DNA from: Gordonia tangerina
Lineage (GTDB): Bacteria; Actinomycetota; Actinomycetes; Mycobacteriales; Mycobacteriaceae
Direction of reading: 5' to 3'
Length of the DNA: 64,000 nt
Assembly: GCF_021556435.1 (NCBI RefSeq)
Contig: NZ_JAKGCU010000002.1
Span: 358,458-422,457, forward strand
The notes beneath the pieces are model-generated. The model saw nothing but the letters and a program-made list of their open reading frames with translations. It searched no databases and had not been told where the DNA came from. Positions 31,238-40,106 of the stretch are shown here, piece by piece; within the stretch, counting starts at the first letter, position 1, and the number at the start of each line of letters is the position of its first letter. Position numbers and translations under genes: made by a program.

Positions 31238-32281
31238 GTGGACGCACAATCGCCGATACCCAATGTTCCCGGCGTCGCCGATCCCTCCGCCGGCCAGATC
31301 AACAGGTCCGGCGGCGACCAGCGGCCGATCCAGGCGGGCGAGACGCCTCGTGACGGATTCTGGCTGCCGCCGGCCCACTACGCGGGACGTCCGCGGCTGC
31401 ATCCGTGGGAGATCCCGATGCTGATCGCCGTCATCACCGTGACCCTGGTGGGATATCTCGCCATCGTCTGGCTGGTGCTCCTCGGCACGTTCAGTGACTA
31501 TTTCCTGTTCCTGCTGGCGCTTCCGTTGGTCCTGCTGCTCATCCGCGGTCTGACCTACGCACAGCCACGGGTCAACGGCGTGCAGATGACACCCACCCAG
31601 TTCGCCGACGGCCACCGGATGGTGGTCGAGGCGGCCGCGCGCTACGGCCTGGAGTATGTACCCGACGCGTATGTGGTGCTGGGCAACGGCATGATCAACG
31701 CCTTCGCCTCCGGCCACGGCTTCCGCCGGTTCGTGGTGGTGTACTCCGACCTGTTCGAGGTGGGTGGGCGCGCCCGCGACCCGCAAGCCCTCGAGTTCAT
31801 CATCGGCCACGAGGTGGGCCACATCGCCGCCGGACACACGTCGTATTGGCGCCAACTCGCCACCAGCGTCGGCATGAACATCCCGTTGGTCGGCTCGGCC
31901 CTGTCCCGGGCGCAGGAGTACACCGCCGACAACTACGGCTACTACACCCGACCGGCCGGTGTGCCCGGCGTCATCGGTGTCCTCTCCGCAGGCAAGTACA
32001 TGCTGTCAGCGGTGGATTTCGACCAGTTCGCCGATCGCGCCACACAGGAACGCGGCTTCTTCACCTGGGCGACCAATGCGTTGGCGACCCACCCGGTGCT
32101 CACCTGGCGTGCGGCCGCACTGCGTGACCGTACCCGGGCGGGTGCGATGCTGTTCCGCCCGCGCACCATCGTGCGCGGGGTGGGCAGCGGCAATGTCGTC
32201 GCCGTCGTGCCGCCGCCCCACCCGGCCGCGGTCGCCGCGGGATCGCTGCCGAACGGTCTACAGATGCCGCCCAAGCTCTGA
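31238..32281 (+). CDS. M48-family membrane zinc metalloprotease
   Basis: This 347-residue protein resembles HtpX-type proteases that clear damaged membrane proteins. An N-terminal tail of about 60 residues is followed by two membrane helices (MLIAVITVTLVGYLAIVWLV and the next hydrophobic stretch). The zinc site is HEVGH starting at H191, and the third ligand is the Glu of RAQEYTADN. The protease domain faces the cytosol if the topology is as in HtpX. The GTG start fits the TAGATT box 6 nt upstream. A short Pro-rich tail ends the protein. It converges on the mycoredoxin-like gene. Confidence 0.88.
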   Translation: MDAQSPIPNVPGVADPSAGQINRSGGDQRPIQAGETPRDGFWLPPAHYAGRPRLHPWEIPMLIAVITVTLVGYLAIVWLVLLGTFSDYFLFLLALPLVLLLIRGLTYAQPRVNGVQMTPTQFADGHRMVVEAAARYGLEYVPDAYVVLGNGMINAFASGHGFRRFVVVYSDLFEVGGRARDPQALEFIIGHEVGHIAAGHTSYWRQLATSVGMNIPLVGSALSRAQEYTADNYGYYTRPAGVPGVIGVLSAGKYMLSAVDFDQFADRATQERGFFTWATNALATHPVLTWRAAALRDRTRAGAMLFRPRTIVRGVGSGNVVAVVPPPHPAAVAAGSLPNGLQMPPKL

Positions 32282-32303
32282 CCTCCCCGGGCGGAAGCCT
32301 CGA

Positions 32304-32936
32304 TCAGTCGAACTGCGGCGACTCGTCGCGGGAGCGCTTGAGTTCGAAGAAGTGCGGGTACGAGGCGAGCGCAACCGCGCCGTCCCACACCGTGCCCGCG
32401 GTCTCGCCACGCGGAATCCGCGAGAGCACCGGCCCGAAGAAGGCGGTGCCGTTGACGTGGATGGTGGGCGTGCCGACATCGTCGCCGACCTGGTCCATGC
32501 CCTCGTGATGGCTCGTGCGGATGTAGTCGTCGAACTCCTCGGACTCCACCGCCGAGGCCAGCGCCGGGTCCAGCCCCACCTCGGCCAGCGATTCGGCGAT
32601 CACCTGATCGAGATCGTCGATGCCCTTGTTGTGGATGCGGGTCCCCATCGCGGTGTAGATCGGGGCGAGGACCTCCTCCCCCCGCTGCGCGACCGCTGCC
32701 GCGATCACCCGAACCGGGCGCCACGCCGACTGCAGTTTCTCTCGGTAGTCGTCCGGGATGTCCTTGTTCTCGTTGAGGACCGCGAGGCTCATGAGATGGA
32801 AGTTCACATCAATAGGCCGCACCTGCTCGGCCTCCAGAATCCACCGAGACGTGATCCAGCACCATGGGCACAACGGGTCGAACCAGAAGTCCACCCGATC
32901 CCGCTTATCTCCTGCTGTGTGCGTCGCTGCCGTCAT
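32304..32936 (-). CDS. Mycothiol-dependent DsbA-like reductase (mycoredoxin-2-like)
   Basis: This 210-residue thioredoxin-fold protein matches M. tuberculosis Rv2466c (mycoredoxin-2). The active site is CPWC at C23-C26, the cis-Pro loop is GTPTIHVNG, and a large helical insertion lies between. It has no signal peptide, so it acts in the cytosol, drawing electrons from mycothiol. The start at 32936 has GGGGAG 6 nt upstream. It is divergent from pepN, the same arrangement as Rv2466c-Rv2467. Confidence 0.9.
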   Translation of the reverse strand: MTAATHTAGDKRDRVDFWFDPLCPWCWITSRWILEAEQVRPIDVNFHLMSLAVLNENKDIPDDYREKLQSAWRPVRVIAAAVAQRGEEVLAPIYTAMGTRIHNKGIDDLDQVIAESLAEVGLDPALASAVESEEFDDYIRTSHHEGMDQVGDDVGTPTIHVNGTAFFGPVLSRIPRGETAGTVWDGAVALASYPHFFELKRSRDESPQFD

Positions 32937-33010
32937 GGAGCTCCCCTTCCGGTATCCGAGGTCAAACCAATTCCCCAACTGCTACCACGTGACTCGCGGA
33001 TCATTCCCGT

Positions 33011-33016
33011 TAAGCT
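33011..33016 (+). promoter_or_regulatory. -10 box (TAAGCT) of pepN
   Basis: TAAGCT fits TANNNT and lies 28 nt before the pepN ATG. With the AGAGG ribosome-binding site this is a leadered promoter, in contrast to many neighbours. No clear -35 is seen. Confidence 0.45.
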
Positions 33017-33044
33017 GGCCAGCGGACCGCGATTCGAGAGGTGG

Positions 33045-35663
33045 ATGAACCCGACTGTGACTGCTCCGAACCTGACCAGAGACCAAGCACGCGATCGTGC
33101 CGCGACGGTCGACGTCGGCAATTACGCGATCGAACTCGACCTGACCGATGGTCAGGGCAAACCCGGTGTGACGACCTTCCGATCGGTGACGACGGTGACG
33201 TTCACCGCGACCGCCGGGTCCGACAGCTTCATCGATCTCGTCGCCCCGACGCTGGTCTCGGCGACCCTCAACGGCACCGATCTCGACGTCTCCGACTTCG
33301 ATGAATCCGAGGGCATCAGGCTGCCGTCGCTGGCGGCCGAGAACACCCTGACCGTGGTGGCCGAATGCGCGTACTCGAACACCGGCGAGGGCCTGCACCG
33401 GTTCGTCGATCCCACCGACGAATCGGTCTACTTGTACTCACAGTTCGAAACAGCCGACGCCAAACGCATGTTCGCCTGCTTCGACCAGCCGGACCTGAAG
33501 GCTACCTACACCATCACCGTCACCGCGCCGGCGGACTGGAAGGTGATTTCCAATGCGGCACTGGTGAACACGCTGCAGGCCGAAACCGGGCCGAACGGCG
33601 AGCGCATCCATCGGTTCCGTGAGACACCGTTGATGAGCACCTACCTGGTCGCGTTGATCGCCGGTCCGTACGCGGAATGGACCGAGACCTACAGCGACGA
33701 CCACGGCACCATCCCGCTGGGCATCTACTGCCGCGCCTCGCTCGCCGAGCACATGGACGCCGACCGTCTGTTCACCGAGACCAAACAGGGATTCGGCTTC
33801 TACCACAAGAACTTCGGCATCCCGTACGCGTTCGGCAAGTACGATCAGCTGTTCGTGCCGGAGTTCAACGCGGGCGCCATGGAGAACGCGGGCGCGGTGA
33901 CCTTTCTTGAGGACTACGTCTTCCGTTCCCGGGTGACCAAGTATCTCTACGAGCGCCGCGCCGAGACCGTTCTGCACGAGATGGCGCACATGTGGTTCGG
34001 TGATCTGGTCACCATGGACTGGTGGGACGACCTCTGGCTCAACGAGTCCTTCGCCACCTTCGCGTCGGTGTTATGCCAGTCGGAGGCCACCGAGTACACC
34101 AACGCGTGGACCACCTTCGCCAACGTCGAGAAGTCGTGGGCCTACCGGCAGGACCAGCTGCCCTCTACACATCCCGTGGCCGCCGACATCCCCGACATCG
34201 CAGCCGTCGAGGTGAACTTCGACGGGATCACCTACGCCAAGGGCGCGTCGGTGCTCAAGCAGCTCGTCGCCTATGTGGGACTGGAGGACTTCCTCGCCGG
34301 TCTGCGTGACTACTTCTCCGCGCACCAGTTCGGCAACGCCACCTTCGCAGATCTGCTGTCCGCACTGGAGAAGTCGTCCGGACGCGACCTGTCCGATTGG
34401 GGCACCCAGTGGCTCAAGACGACCGGCATCAACGTGATGCGACCGGACTTCGAGGTCGACAGCGACGGGAAGTTCACCCGCTTCACCATCGTCCAGGACG
34501 GGGCCGCACCCGGGGCCGGCGAAACCCGCGTACATCGTCTGCGGGTGGGCGTCTACGACGACGACGGCTCGGGGACCCTCACCCGCACCGCCAGCGCGGA
34601 GCTCGACGTCGAGGGTGAACGTACCGACGTCGCCGATCTCATCGGGGTCGGTCGTGGGGCTTTGGTGTTGCTCAACGACGACGACCTCACCTACGCATCC
34701 GTCCGTCTCGACCCCGAATCGTTGGCCACGGCCACCGCGCGGATCGGTGACATCGCCGACCCCATGCCGCGGACGCTGGTCTGGTCGGCCACCTGGGAGA
34801 TGACCCGTCAGGCCGAGATGGCCGCGCGCGATTTCATCGAACTCGTCTCGCGCGGCATCGCCGCCGAATCCGAGATCGGTGTGGTCCAGCGCGTGCTCAT
34901 GCAGGCGACCAGCGCCCTGGAGGCCTACGCCGACCCGGGCTGGGTCGCGCAGGAGGGTCGACCCGCGTTCAGCGCCCGCCTGCTGGAACTGGCGCGCGGC
35001 GCCGGCGATGGCTCCGATCATCAGCTCGCGTTCGTCAACACCCTGCTCGCGGGCCGGTTGAACGACGATCAGGTCCCTGTCGTGCGCGCCCTGCTCGACG
35101 GGACCGATCCCGCCGACCACGGCCTGGCCGGTCTGGTGGTGGACACCGACATGCGGTGGAAGTTGGTGCGCGCATTGGCGACCGTCGGTGCGATCGACAC
35201 CGACGCGGCGTCATCCCCGGTGATCGACGCCGAGGCAGCCCGCGACAACACCGCCACCGGGCAACGGCAGGCGGCCGCCGCCCGTTCGTCGCGCCCGCTC
35301 GCCGAGGCCAAGGCGCAGGCATGGCGTCAGGCCACCGAGGACGACTCGTTGTCGAACATCTACACGCGCACCATGATCGAGGGCTTCGCTCGGCCTGGGC
35401 AGGGTGAGCTGCTCACCGATTACGTGGCCAAGTACTTCGCCGCCGTCCCCGACATCTGGGCGCGTCGATCCAGCGAGGTCGCGCAGACCGCGGTCATCGG
35501 GCTCTATCCGCACTGGGCCATCGACGAGGACGCGCTGTCGGCAGCCGACGAGTTCCTGGCCGCCGATCATCCTCCCGCCCTCAAGCGGCTGATCTCCGAA
35601 GGCCGCGACACCGTCGCGCGATCGCTTCGGGCGCGCCGATTCGACGCCGAATCGGCGTCCTGA
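33045..35663 (+). CDS. pepN: Aminopeptidase N (M1 family)
   Basis: This 872-residue zinc aminopeptidase trims N-terminal residues from peptides, including Clp products. GAMENAGAV binds the substrate amino group, HEMAH begins at H311 with the third ligand in WLNESFA, and the ERAP1-like helical domain fills the C-terminus. The N-terminus APNLTRDQARDRAATV matches mycobacterial PepN and fixes the start; the open frame extends upstream through the mycoredoxin gene but that part is not coding. It ends before two hairpins. Confidence 0.96.
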   Translation: MNPTVTAPNLTRDQARDRAATVDVGNYAIELDLTDGQGKPGVTTFRSVTTVTFTATAGSDSFIDLVAPTLVSATLNGTDLDVSDFDESEGIRLPSLAAENTLTVVAECAYSNTGEGLHRFVDPTDESVYLYSQFETADAKRMFACFDQPDLKATYTITVTAPADWKVISNAALVNTLQAETGPNGERIHRFRETPLMSTYLVALIAGPYAEWTETYSDDHGTIPLGIYCRASLAEHMDADRLFTETKQGFGFYHKNFGIPYAFGKYDQLFVPEFNAGAMENAGAVTFLEDYVFRSRVTKYLYERRAETVLHEMAHMWFGDLVTMDWWDDLWLNESFATFASVLCQSEATEYTNAWTTFANVEKSWAYRQDQLPSTHPVAADIPDIAAVEVNFDGITYAKGASVLKQLVAYVGLEDFLAGLRDYFSAHQFGNATFADLLSALEKSSGRDLSDWGTQWLKTTGINVMRPDFEVDSDGKFTRFTIVQDGAAPGAGETRVHRLRVGVYDDDGSGTLTRTASAELDVEGERTDVADLIGVGRGALVLLNDDDLTYASVRLDPESLATATARIGDIADPMPRTLVWSATWEMTRQAEMAARDFIELVSRGIAAESEIGVVQRVLMQATSALEAYADPGWVAQEGRPAFSARLLELARGAGDGSDHQLAFVNTLLAGRLNDDQVPVVRALLDGTDPADHGLAGLVVDTDMRWKLVRALATVGAIDTDAASSPVIDAEAARDNTATGQRQAAAARSSRPLAEAKAQAWRQATEDDSLSNIYTRTMIEGFARPGQGELLTDYVAKYFAAVPDIWARRSSEVAQTAVIGLYPHWAIDEDALSAADEFLAADHPPALKRLISEGRDTVARSLRARRFDAESAS

Positions 35664-35681
35664 CGCCCGATCCCGAGGATT

Positions 35682-35727
35682 CTGGCCGCAGTTTCCGGTT
35701 CCGGCTTGGACACGAAACTGCGGCCAG
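35682..35727. repeat. Inverted repeat after pepN
   Basis: A 14-bp stem CTGGCCGCAGTTTC / GAAACTGCGGCCAG spans an 18-nt loop that is itself partly palindromic. A partial further copy (GTGCGGCCAG) follows at 35738-35747. It looks like an interspersed palindromic element rather than a simple terminator. Confidence 0.6.
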
Positions 35728-35759
35728 AGCCTGCAGGTGCGGCCAGCACCGTCTCATAG

Positions 35760-35799
35760 CAACGGCGGCCCGCTCACCGAGGTGAGCGGGCCGCCGTTG
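35760..35799. terminator. Bidirectional terminator between pepN and DUF5130
   Basis: A stem of up to 19 bp (CAACGGCGGCCCGCTCACC with its exact complement) closes on a tight loop between convergent genes. Confidence 0.8.
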
Positions 35800-35809
35800 A
35801 CGGGATGGG

Positions 35810-36307
35810 TCAGGACGCCGCGGCTGCGGTGGACATCACGCGCAGCGCTGCGATCAGACCGTCGATCAGGTCTCCCTGTCGGAAGCTGGTGACCGCCGCG
35901 GTCACGCCCAGCTGGGCGACGCGGTCGTTGACGCGGTCGGCAACGTCGACGCCCGACACGACCACCACAGCATGGCTGTTGGGTGAGACCGCGATCAGGG
36001 CTCCGTTGGCCGGTTCCGGCGCGCGCAGCAGGACGGCCCGGGCGTCGGCAACCGCGTCGGTGCCCAGCTCGCCGATGAACACCGAGAACCGCACGTAGGC
36101 CTTCTCGCTCGCCGCCTTCAGGGCCTCGTCGAGCCCGATGAGTTCCTCACGGGTGAACGGCGGCGTCGTGGGAGCCTGTCCCGGGTATCGGGTGCCCGAT
36201 ACCCGTCCGCCGTTGGTGACGACCGTGCCGATCGGCAGCGCACTCGCCGCTGCCGAGGCGACGGCGACGTCACCATGCTGTCCGGATACCACCTCACCAC
36301 TTGCCAC
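35810..36307 (-). CDS. DUF5130 (TPM-like) domain protein
   Basis: This 165-residue protein matches the DUF5130 family, distantly like TPM domains (TREELIGLDEALKAASEKAYVRF, then RDALLRAPEP-type core). No signal peptide is obvious. The GTG at 36307 has GGAGG 9 nt upstream and overlaps the end of the CtaJ-like gene by 14 nt, so the two are coupled; an ATG at 36343 lacks a ribosome-binding site. In M. smegmatis proteins from this locus were, as I recall, found with the cytochrome bcc-aa3 supercomplex. A respiratory role is therefore possible but not shown. Confidence 0.75.
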   Translation of the reverse strand: MASGEVVSGQHGDVAVASAAASALPIGTVVTNGGRVSGTRYPGQAPTTPPFTREELIGLDEALKAASEKAYVRFSVFIGELGTDAVADARAVLLRAPEPANGALIAVSPNSHAVVVVSGVDVADRVNDRVAQLGVTAAVTSFRQGDLIDGLIAALRVMSTAAAAS

Positions 36308-36542
36308 TGGCCGAACCTCCGTCCGCGTCGGTCGCTTCTGCATGATGCGCCAACGTCATCGGCTCGATGTCGGTGGCACTGAACAGCAGCGGCTCGTGCT
36401 CCCACTGCTGGTCGAGGGTGTAGTTCTGCACCTTCGGATACTTCACGTCGTTCGGCACGGCCATCGCGACGACGCAGCCGATCACGAACAGAACACAGAT
36501 GACCGTGACGGGCACTCCGATGGCGACGATCAGGTTGTCCAT
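36294..36542 (-). CDS. Small membrane protein, CtaJ-like oxidase subunit candidate
   Basis: This 82-residue protein has one N-terminal membrane helix (LIVAIGVPVTVICVLFVIGCVV) and a polar C-terminal part with the conserved-looking VKYPKVQNYTLDQQWEHEPLLFS region. Size, topology and position (between DUF5130 and the HNH gene) fit CtaJ, an accessory subunit of actinobacterial aa3 oxidase. AAAGGG precedes the ATG, and a TAGATT box lies about 75 nt upstream (36622-36617). The CtaJ assignment rests on memory of gene order and should be checked by search. Confidence 0.55.
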   Translation of the reverse strand: MDNLIVAIGVPVTVICVLFVIGCVVAMAVPNDVKYPKVQNYTLDQQWEHEPLLFSATDIEPMTLAHHAEATDADGGSASGKW

Positions 36543-36682
36543 GCCACCCTTTCGATCAGTTGATGCTGAGGGCTGTTGCCGGTGCCTGCAGCCACTGCGG
36601 CGCAGGTCGTGTGATCAATCTAGCCCACCACGTGACGCCGCGGGCATCGACCCCTACAGCGCGTCGTAGATGGGTGAGCCGA

Positions 36683-37348
36683 TCAGGCGGCGCCGGCGTC
36701 GATGTACTGCGTCCACACCGGGTCGATGTCCTTGATCGTGGCGAGCAGCCGCCAGTGACGTCCCTTCGGGGCCGATGGCGTCGTGCGCAGCTTCCAGCCT
36801 AATTCGCTGAGCAAATGGTCGGCCTTGCGGTGGTTGCAGCTCGCACAACAGGCCACACAGTTGTCCCACGAATGTGCTCCACCCCGGCTGCGCGGCACCA
36901 CGTGGTCGATGGTCGTCGCCTTCGCTGCGCAGTAGCCGCACCGGAACCGGTCCCGATGCATCAGTGCGGCGCGGGTCATCGGGATGACGGCCCGGTAGGG
37001 AACCTTGACGAACGAGCGCAGCCGGATCACCGAGGGCACCGGCACCGACAGGTCGGCCGAATGGACCAGCAGGCCGTTGTCGTCGGCGTGCACCACGTCG
37101 GCACGTTCCCGGAGCACCAGCACGATCGCCCGACGCAAGGAGACCGCCGTGAGCGGCTCGTAGGTGGCATTGAGCAGCAGCACACGGCGCCGACCCCACA
37201 GCGAAGCGCCCGCCGAGGACGAGGCGATCGGCGAGCCCACCTGCGTCACGGAATCCAGATCGCGACCGCCTGGCACAGTCGCGAGAGCGCGGACACGCGG
37301 CCGGGCGCCTTCTACCGAGGTCACCGACGTTGCGTTCCTGGACTTCAT
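36683..37348 (-). CDS. HNH endonuclease domain protein
   Basis: This 221-residue protein ends in an HNH domain: CGYC, then TIDHVVPRSRGGAHSWDNCV, then CASCNHRK, with zinc-binding cysteine pairs and the catalytic His. Residues 1-60 are poorly conserved; 60-150 form a beta-rich domain (LLLNATYEPLTAVSLRRAI) common to this housekeeping HNH family. It is conserved in actinobacteria (Rv2469c position) and is not part of a visible restriction or phage system. GGGAG lies 8 nt before the ATG. The target is unknown. Confidence 0.88.
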   Translation of the reverse strand: MKSRNATSVTSVEGARPRVRALATVPGGRDLDSVTQVGSPIASSSAGASLWGRRRVLLLNATYEPLTAVSLRRAIVLVLRERADVVHADDNGLLVHSADLSVPVPSVIRLRSFVKVPYRAVIPMTRAALMHRDRFRCGYCAAKATTIDHVVPRSRGGAHSWDNCVACCASCNHRKADHLLSELGWKLRTTPSAPKGRHWRLLATIKDIDPVWTQYIDAGAA

Positions 37349-37508
37349 ACGCGTCTCCCACCTGAACACCGACGAGGTCAAGTTGACCACGGAACAGACC
37401 CGTTTGCACGACAATTCTGCGTGTCCATGCAGGTCGGCAACGTGAACAACCGATGACGCACCTCCCCGACCCGCATCGGTGTTGATGAGTGCGCGGGTGG
37501 TCAGGACA

Positions 37509-37949
37509 ATGGGGATCGTGAGCAGTCAGGTCCCCGGTGGCATCCAGCCCAGCACCCCCGCGACGCAACGCACCTTCTATGAGGAGGTGGGAGGCGCGGA
37601 GACGTTCCGAAAGCTCACCGCCACGTTCTACGAAGAGGTCGCCGCCGACGAGGTGTTGCGGCCGCTCTACCCCGAGGAGGACCTCGGTCCCGCCGAACGA
37701 CGCCTGCGCATGTTCCTCGAACAGTACTGGGGTGGCCCGCGCACCTACTCCGACGAGCGCGGGCACCCGCGCCTGCGTATGCGTCACCACCCGTTCCGGG
37801 TCGGGCCGATCGAGCGGGATGCGTGGTTGCGTTGTATGCACATCGCAATCGCGTCGATCGATGCCGAGACACTCGACGACGCGCACCGGCGGGCGCTGGT
37901 CGATTACATGGAGATGGCGGCGAATTCCATGATGAACTCGCCTGTGTGA
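37509..37949 (+). CDS. glbO: Truncated haemoglobin O (group II)
   Basis: This 146-residue globin binds oxygen and is linked to membrane respiration and redox defence. The proximal histidine is H93 in [10 protein letters not shown], the G8 tryptophan is W106 in ERDAWLRCM, and the distal Tyr is Y41 in TFYEEVA, a group II pattern. The ATG at 37509 is used; a GTG at 37518 is also possible. It is divergent from the HNH gene, as in M. tuberculosis (Rv2469c/Rv2470). Confidence 0.94.
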   Translation: MGIVSSQVPGGIQPSTPATQRTFYEEVGGAETFRKLTATFYEEVAADEVLRPLYPEEDLGPAERRLRMFLEQYWGGPRTYSDERGHPRLRMRHHPFRVGPIERDAWLRCMHIAIASIDAETLDDAHRRALVDYMEMAANSMMNSPV

Positions 37950-38017
37950 CACGCCGGGTGCGGGCACGACGCGCCGACGCCACCTGGGGGACTCACCGAA
38001 AACACAGGTAAGGCACA

Positions 38018-40084
38018 ATGACGACGGTGAGCGACGAGACATCCAAGGATGGCCCCGCCGCACCGGAATCAGACGGTGCGCACCAGGCATCGCAGGGCGA
38101 GACCGACGCCGCCGCCGCGACTCCGACAGATCCCGAAGCCCCGGACCCCGAGCTTTCGGATTCCGATGGCCCCGATCTCGATGCCTCAGCAGCAGACGAC
38201 ACCGCAGCGGCCGAATCTGAAGCTGCAGAGACCGGCCATGCCACCGTGGAGTCGAGCGCGGTGGCCGACACCGACGAGCCGCCAACAGACGAGGACCACA
38301 CCGACTCGACCGTCGGCGCGGCGGAGTCAGACGGCGTCGACGACGCCGCGACCGACGACGAGCCTGTGTTCCTGGACACCGAAGCTCCCGAGGCGCCGGA
38401 CACCGAAGCCGTTGTCGCGCCACCCGCGTCCGCGGCCACGCAGCTCGATCCCGCCGACACGACCTGGTGGAAGTCGGCGATCTTCTACCAGATCTACCCG
38501 CGGTCGTTCTCAGATCTGAACGGCGACGGCGTCGGCGATCTCGCCGGAGTCATCGACAAACTCGGCTACCTCGAACTTCTCGGCATCGATGCGATCTGGC
38601 TGAGTCCCATCATGCGCTCCCCCATGGCCGACCACGGCTACGACGTGTCCGATCCCCGAGACATCGATCCGCTCTTCGGCGACATCGCGCTCTTCGACGA
38701 GTTGATCACCGAAGCGCACGACCGCGACATCCGCGTGACGATGGACCTCGTCCCCAATCACACCAGCGATCAGCACGAGTGGTTTGTCGAGGCGTTGGCC
38801 GCCGAGCGCGGCAGCGCTGCCCGCGCCCGCTACATCTTCCGCGATGGGCGGGGCGACGACGGCGAGGAACCACCGAACAACTGGCACAGCGTGTTCGGCG
38901 GTCCGGCCTGGACCCGGGTGCCAGATCCCGACGGCAGTCCGGGCCAGTGGTACCTGCACATCTTCGCCGCCGAGCAGCCTGACCTGAACTGGGAGAACCC
39001 GGAAGTCTTCACCGACCTGGAGAAGACGTTGCGGTTCTGGCTGGATCGGGGCGTGGACGGATTCCGCATCGATGTCGCCCACGGCATGGCCAAGCCTGCC
39101 GACCTGCCGGACATGGATGTCGAGTCGGCCGGCCTGCTGCAGAATTCCGACGACGACCCGCGCTTCAACAACTATGCGGTACACGACATCCACCGCAAGA
39201 TCCGGACCGTTCTCGACGACTACCCCGGTGCGGCCAATGTCGGCGAGATCTGGGTGGACGACAACGAGCGTTTCGCCGAGTATCTACGACCGGACGAGCT
39301 GCATCTGGGATTCAACTTCCGTCTCGCCAAGGCGACGTTCGATCCGACCTCGATCCGCGATGCGATCGAGAACTCGCTGGAATCGGTGCTGTCGGTGGAC
39401 GGAACACCCACCTGGACCCTGTCCAATCACGATGTGGACCGCGAGGTCACCCGCTACGGACGGCTCTCCCCCGTCGGCTCCGACACCGATCCCGACGGTG
39501 CGAGCGACACAGACTCGCCCACGGTGGATGTCGATCTGGGCATCCTCCGCGCGCGGGCGATGCTGCTGGTGGAACTGGCACTGCCGGGCACGGTGTTCAT
39601 CTACAACGGGGCCGAGTTGGGATTGCCGAACGCCGACCTGCCCGACGACGCGCTGCAGGACCCGGTGTGGGAGCGGTCCGGACACACCGAACGGGGTCGC
39701 GACGCATGTCGGGTTCCGTTGCCGTGGGAGGGCTTCGAGCCGCCCTACGGCTTCAGCAGCAACCCGGACACCTGGCTGCCGATCCCCGACTCGTGGACGC
39801 GATTCACCGTCGAAGCACAGTTGGAGGACGTCGGCTCGACCCTGTCGCTGTACCGGCAGGCCATCGAGATGCGGTATCAGCGACCGGAATTCGACGGCGA
39901 CACGGTCGAATGGTATGGCGCACCCGAGGGTTGTCTGGCCTTCCGGCGTTCGGTGGGTCACCTGGTGTGTGCACTCAACACCTCCGACGTGCCGGTCGGG
40001 CTGCCCCCGGGCGAGGTCCTGTTGACCAGCTACCCGCTCATCGACGGGCAGCTGGCCCCGAACTCGGCGGCCTGGCTGGTCTGA
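38018..40084 (+). CDS. aglA: Alpha-glucosidase (GH13) with long acidic N-terminal extension
   Basis: This 688-residue protein contains a complete GH13 oligo-glucosidase from residue 150 (WWKSAIFYQIYPRSF). The nucleophile is D352 (GFRIDVAHG), the acid/base E410 (VGEIWVDD) and the transition-state Asp D472 (SNHDVDRE). It would hydrolyse alpha-glucosidic bonds in maltose-like sugars or trehalose-related glucosides. Residues 1-149 are disordered and strongly acidic (runs of D, E, A, S, T, P), absent from the roughly 546-residue M. tuberculosis AglA. No signal peptide is seen. It follows glbO by 68 bp, as in other members of the order. Confidence 0.9.
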   Translation: MTTVSDETSKDGPAAPESDGAHQASQGETDAAAATPTDPEAPDPELSDSDGPDLDASAADDTAAAESEAAETGHATVESSAVADTDEPPTDEDHTDSTVGAAESDGVDDAATDDEPVFLDTEAPEAPDTEAVVAPPASAATQLDPADTTWWKSAIFYQIYPRSFSDLNGDGVGDLAGVIDKLGYLELLGIDAIWLSPIMRSPMADHGYDVSDPRDIDPLFGDIALFDELITEAHDRDIRVTMDLVPNHTSDQHEWFVEALAAERGSAARARYIFRDGRGDDGEEPPNNWHSVFGGPAWTRVPDPDGSPGQWYLHIFAAEQPDLNWENPEVFTDLEKTLRFWLDRGVDGFRIDVAHGMAKPADLPDMDVESAGLLQNSDDDPRFNNYAVHDIHRKIRTVLDDYPGAANVGEIWVDDNERFAEYLRPDELHLGFNFRLAKATFDPTSIRDAIENSLESVLSVDGTPTWTLSNHDVDREVTRYGRLSPVGSDTDPDGASDTDSPTVDVDLGILRARAMLLVELALPGTVFIYNGAELGLPNADLPDDALQDPVWERSGHTERGRDACRVPLPWEGFEPPYGFSSNPDTWLPIPDSWTRFTVEAQLEDVGSTLSLYRQAIEMRYQRPEFDGDTVEWYGAPEGCLAFRRSVGHLVCALNTSDVPVGLPPGEVLLTSYPLIDGQLAPNSAAWLV

Positions 40085-40087
40085 ATC

Positions 40088-40106
40088 GACGCCTCACCGA
40101 GGCGTC
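40088..40106. terminator. Hairpin at convergent 3' ends (aglA / unknown)
   Basis: GACGCCTC-ACC-GAGGCGTC, an 8-bp stem, covers the stop codon of the minus-strand gene and lies 3 bp after the aglA stop. Confidence 0.6.

Noticed and set aside
36683..37348. HNH gene as part of a restriction or anti-phage system
   Set aside because: No methyltransferase, ATPase or other defence gene is adjacent; it belongs to a conserved housekeeping HNH family.
36654..38423. Minus-strand open frame of about 589 codons
   Set aside because: It overlaps the HNH gene in another frame and lies antisense to glbO and aglA; composition is Arg/Pro-rich shadow sequence.
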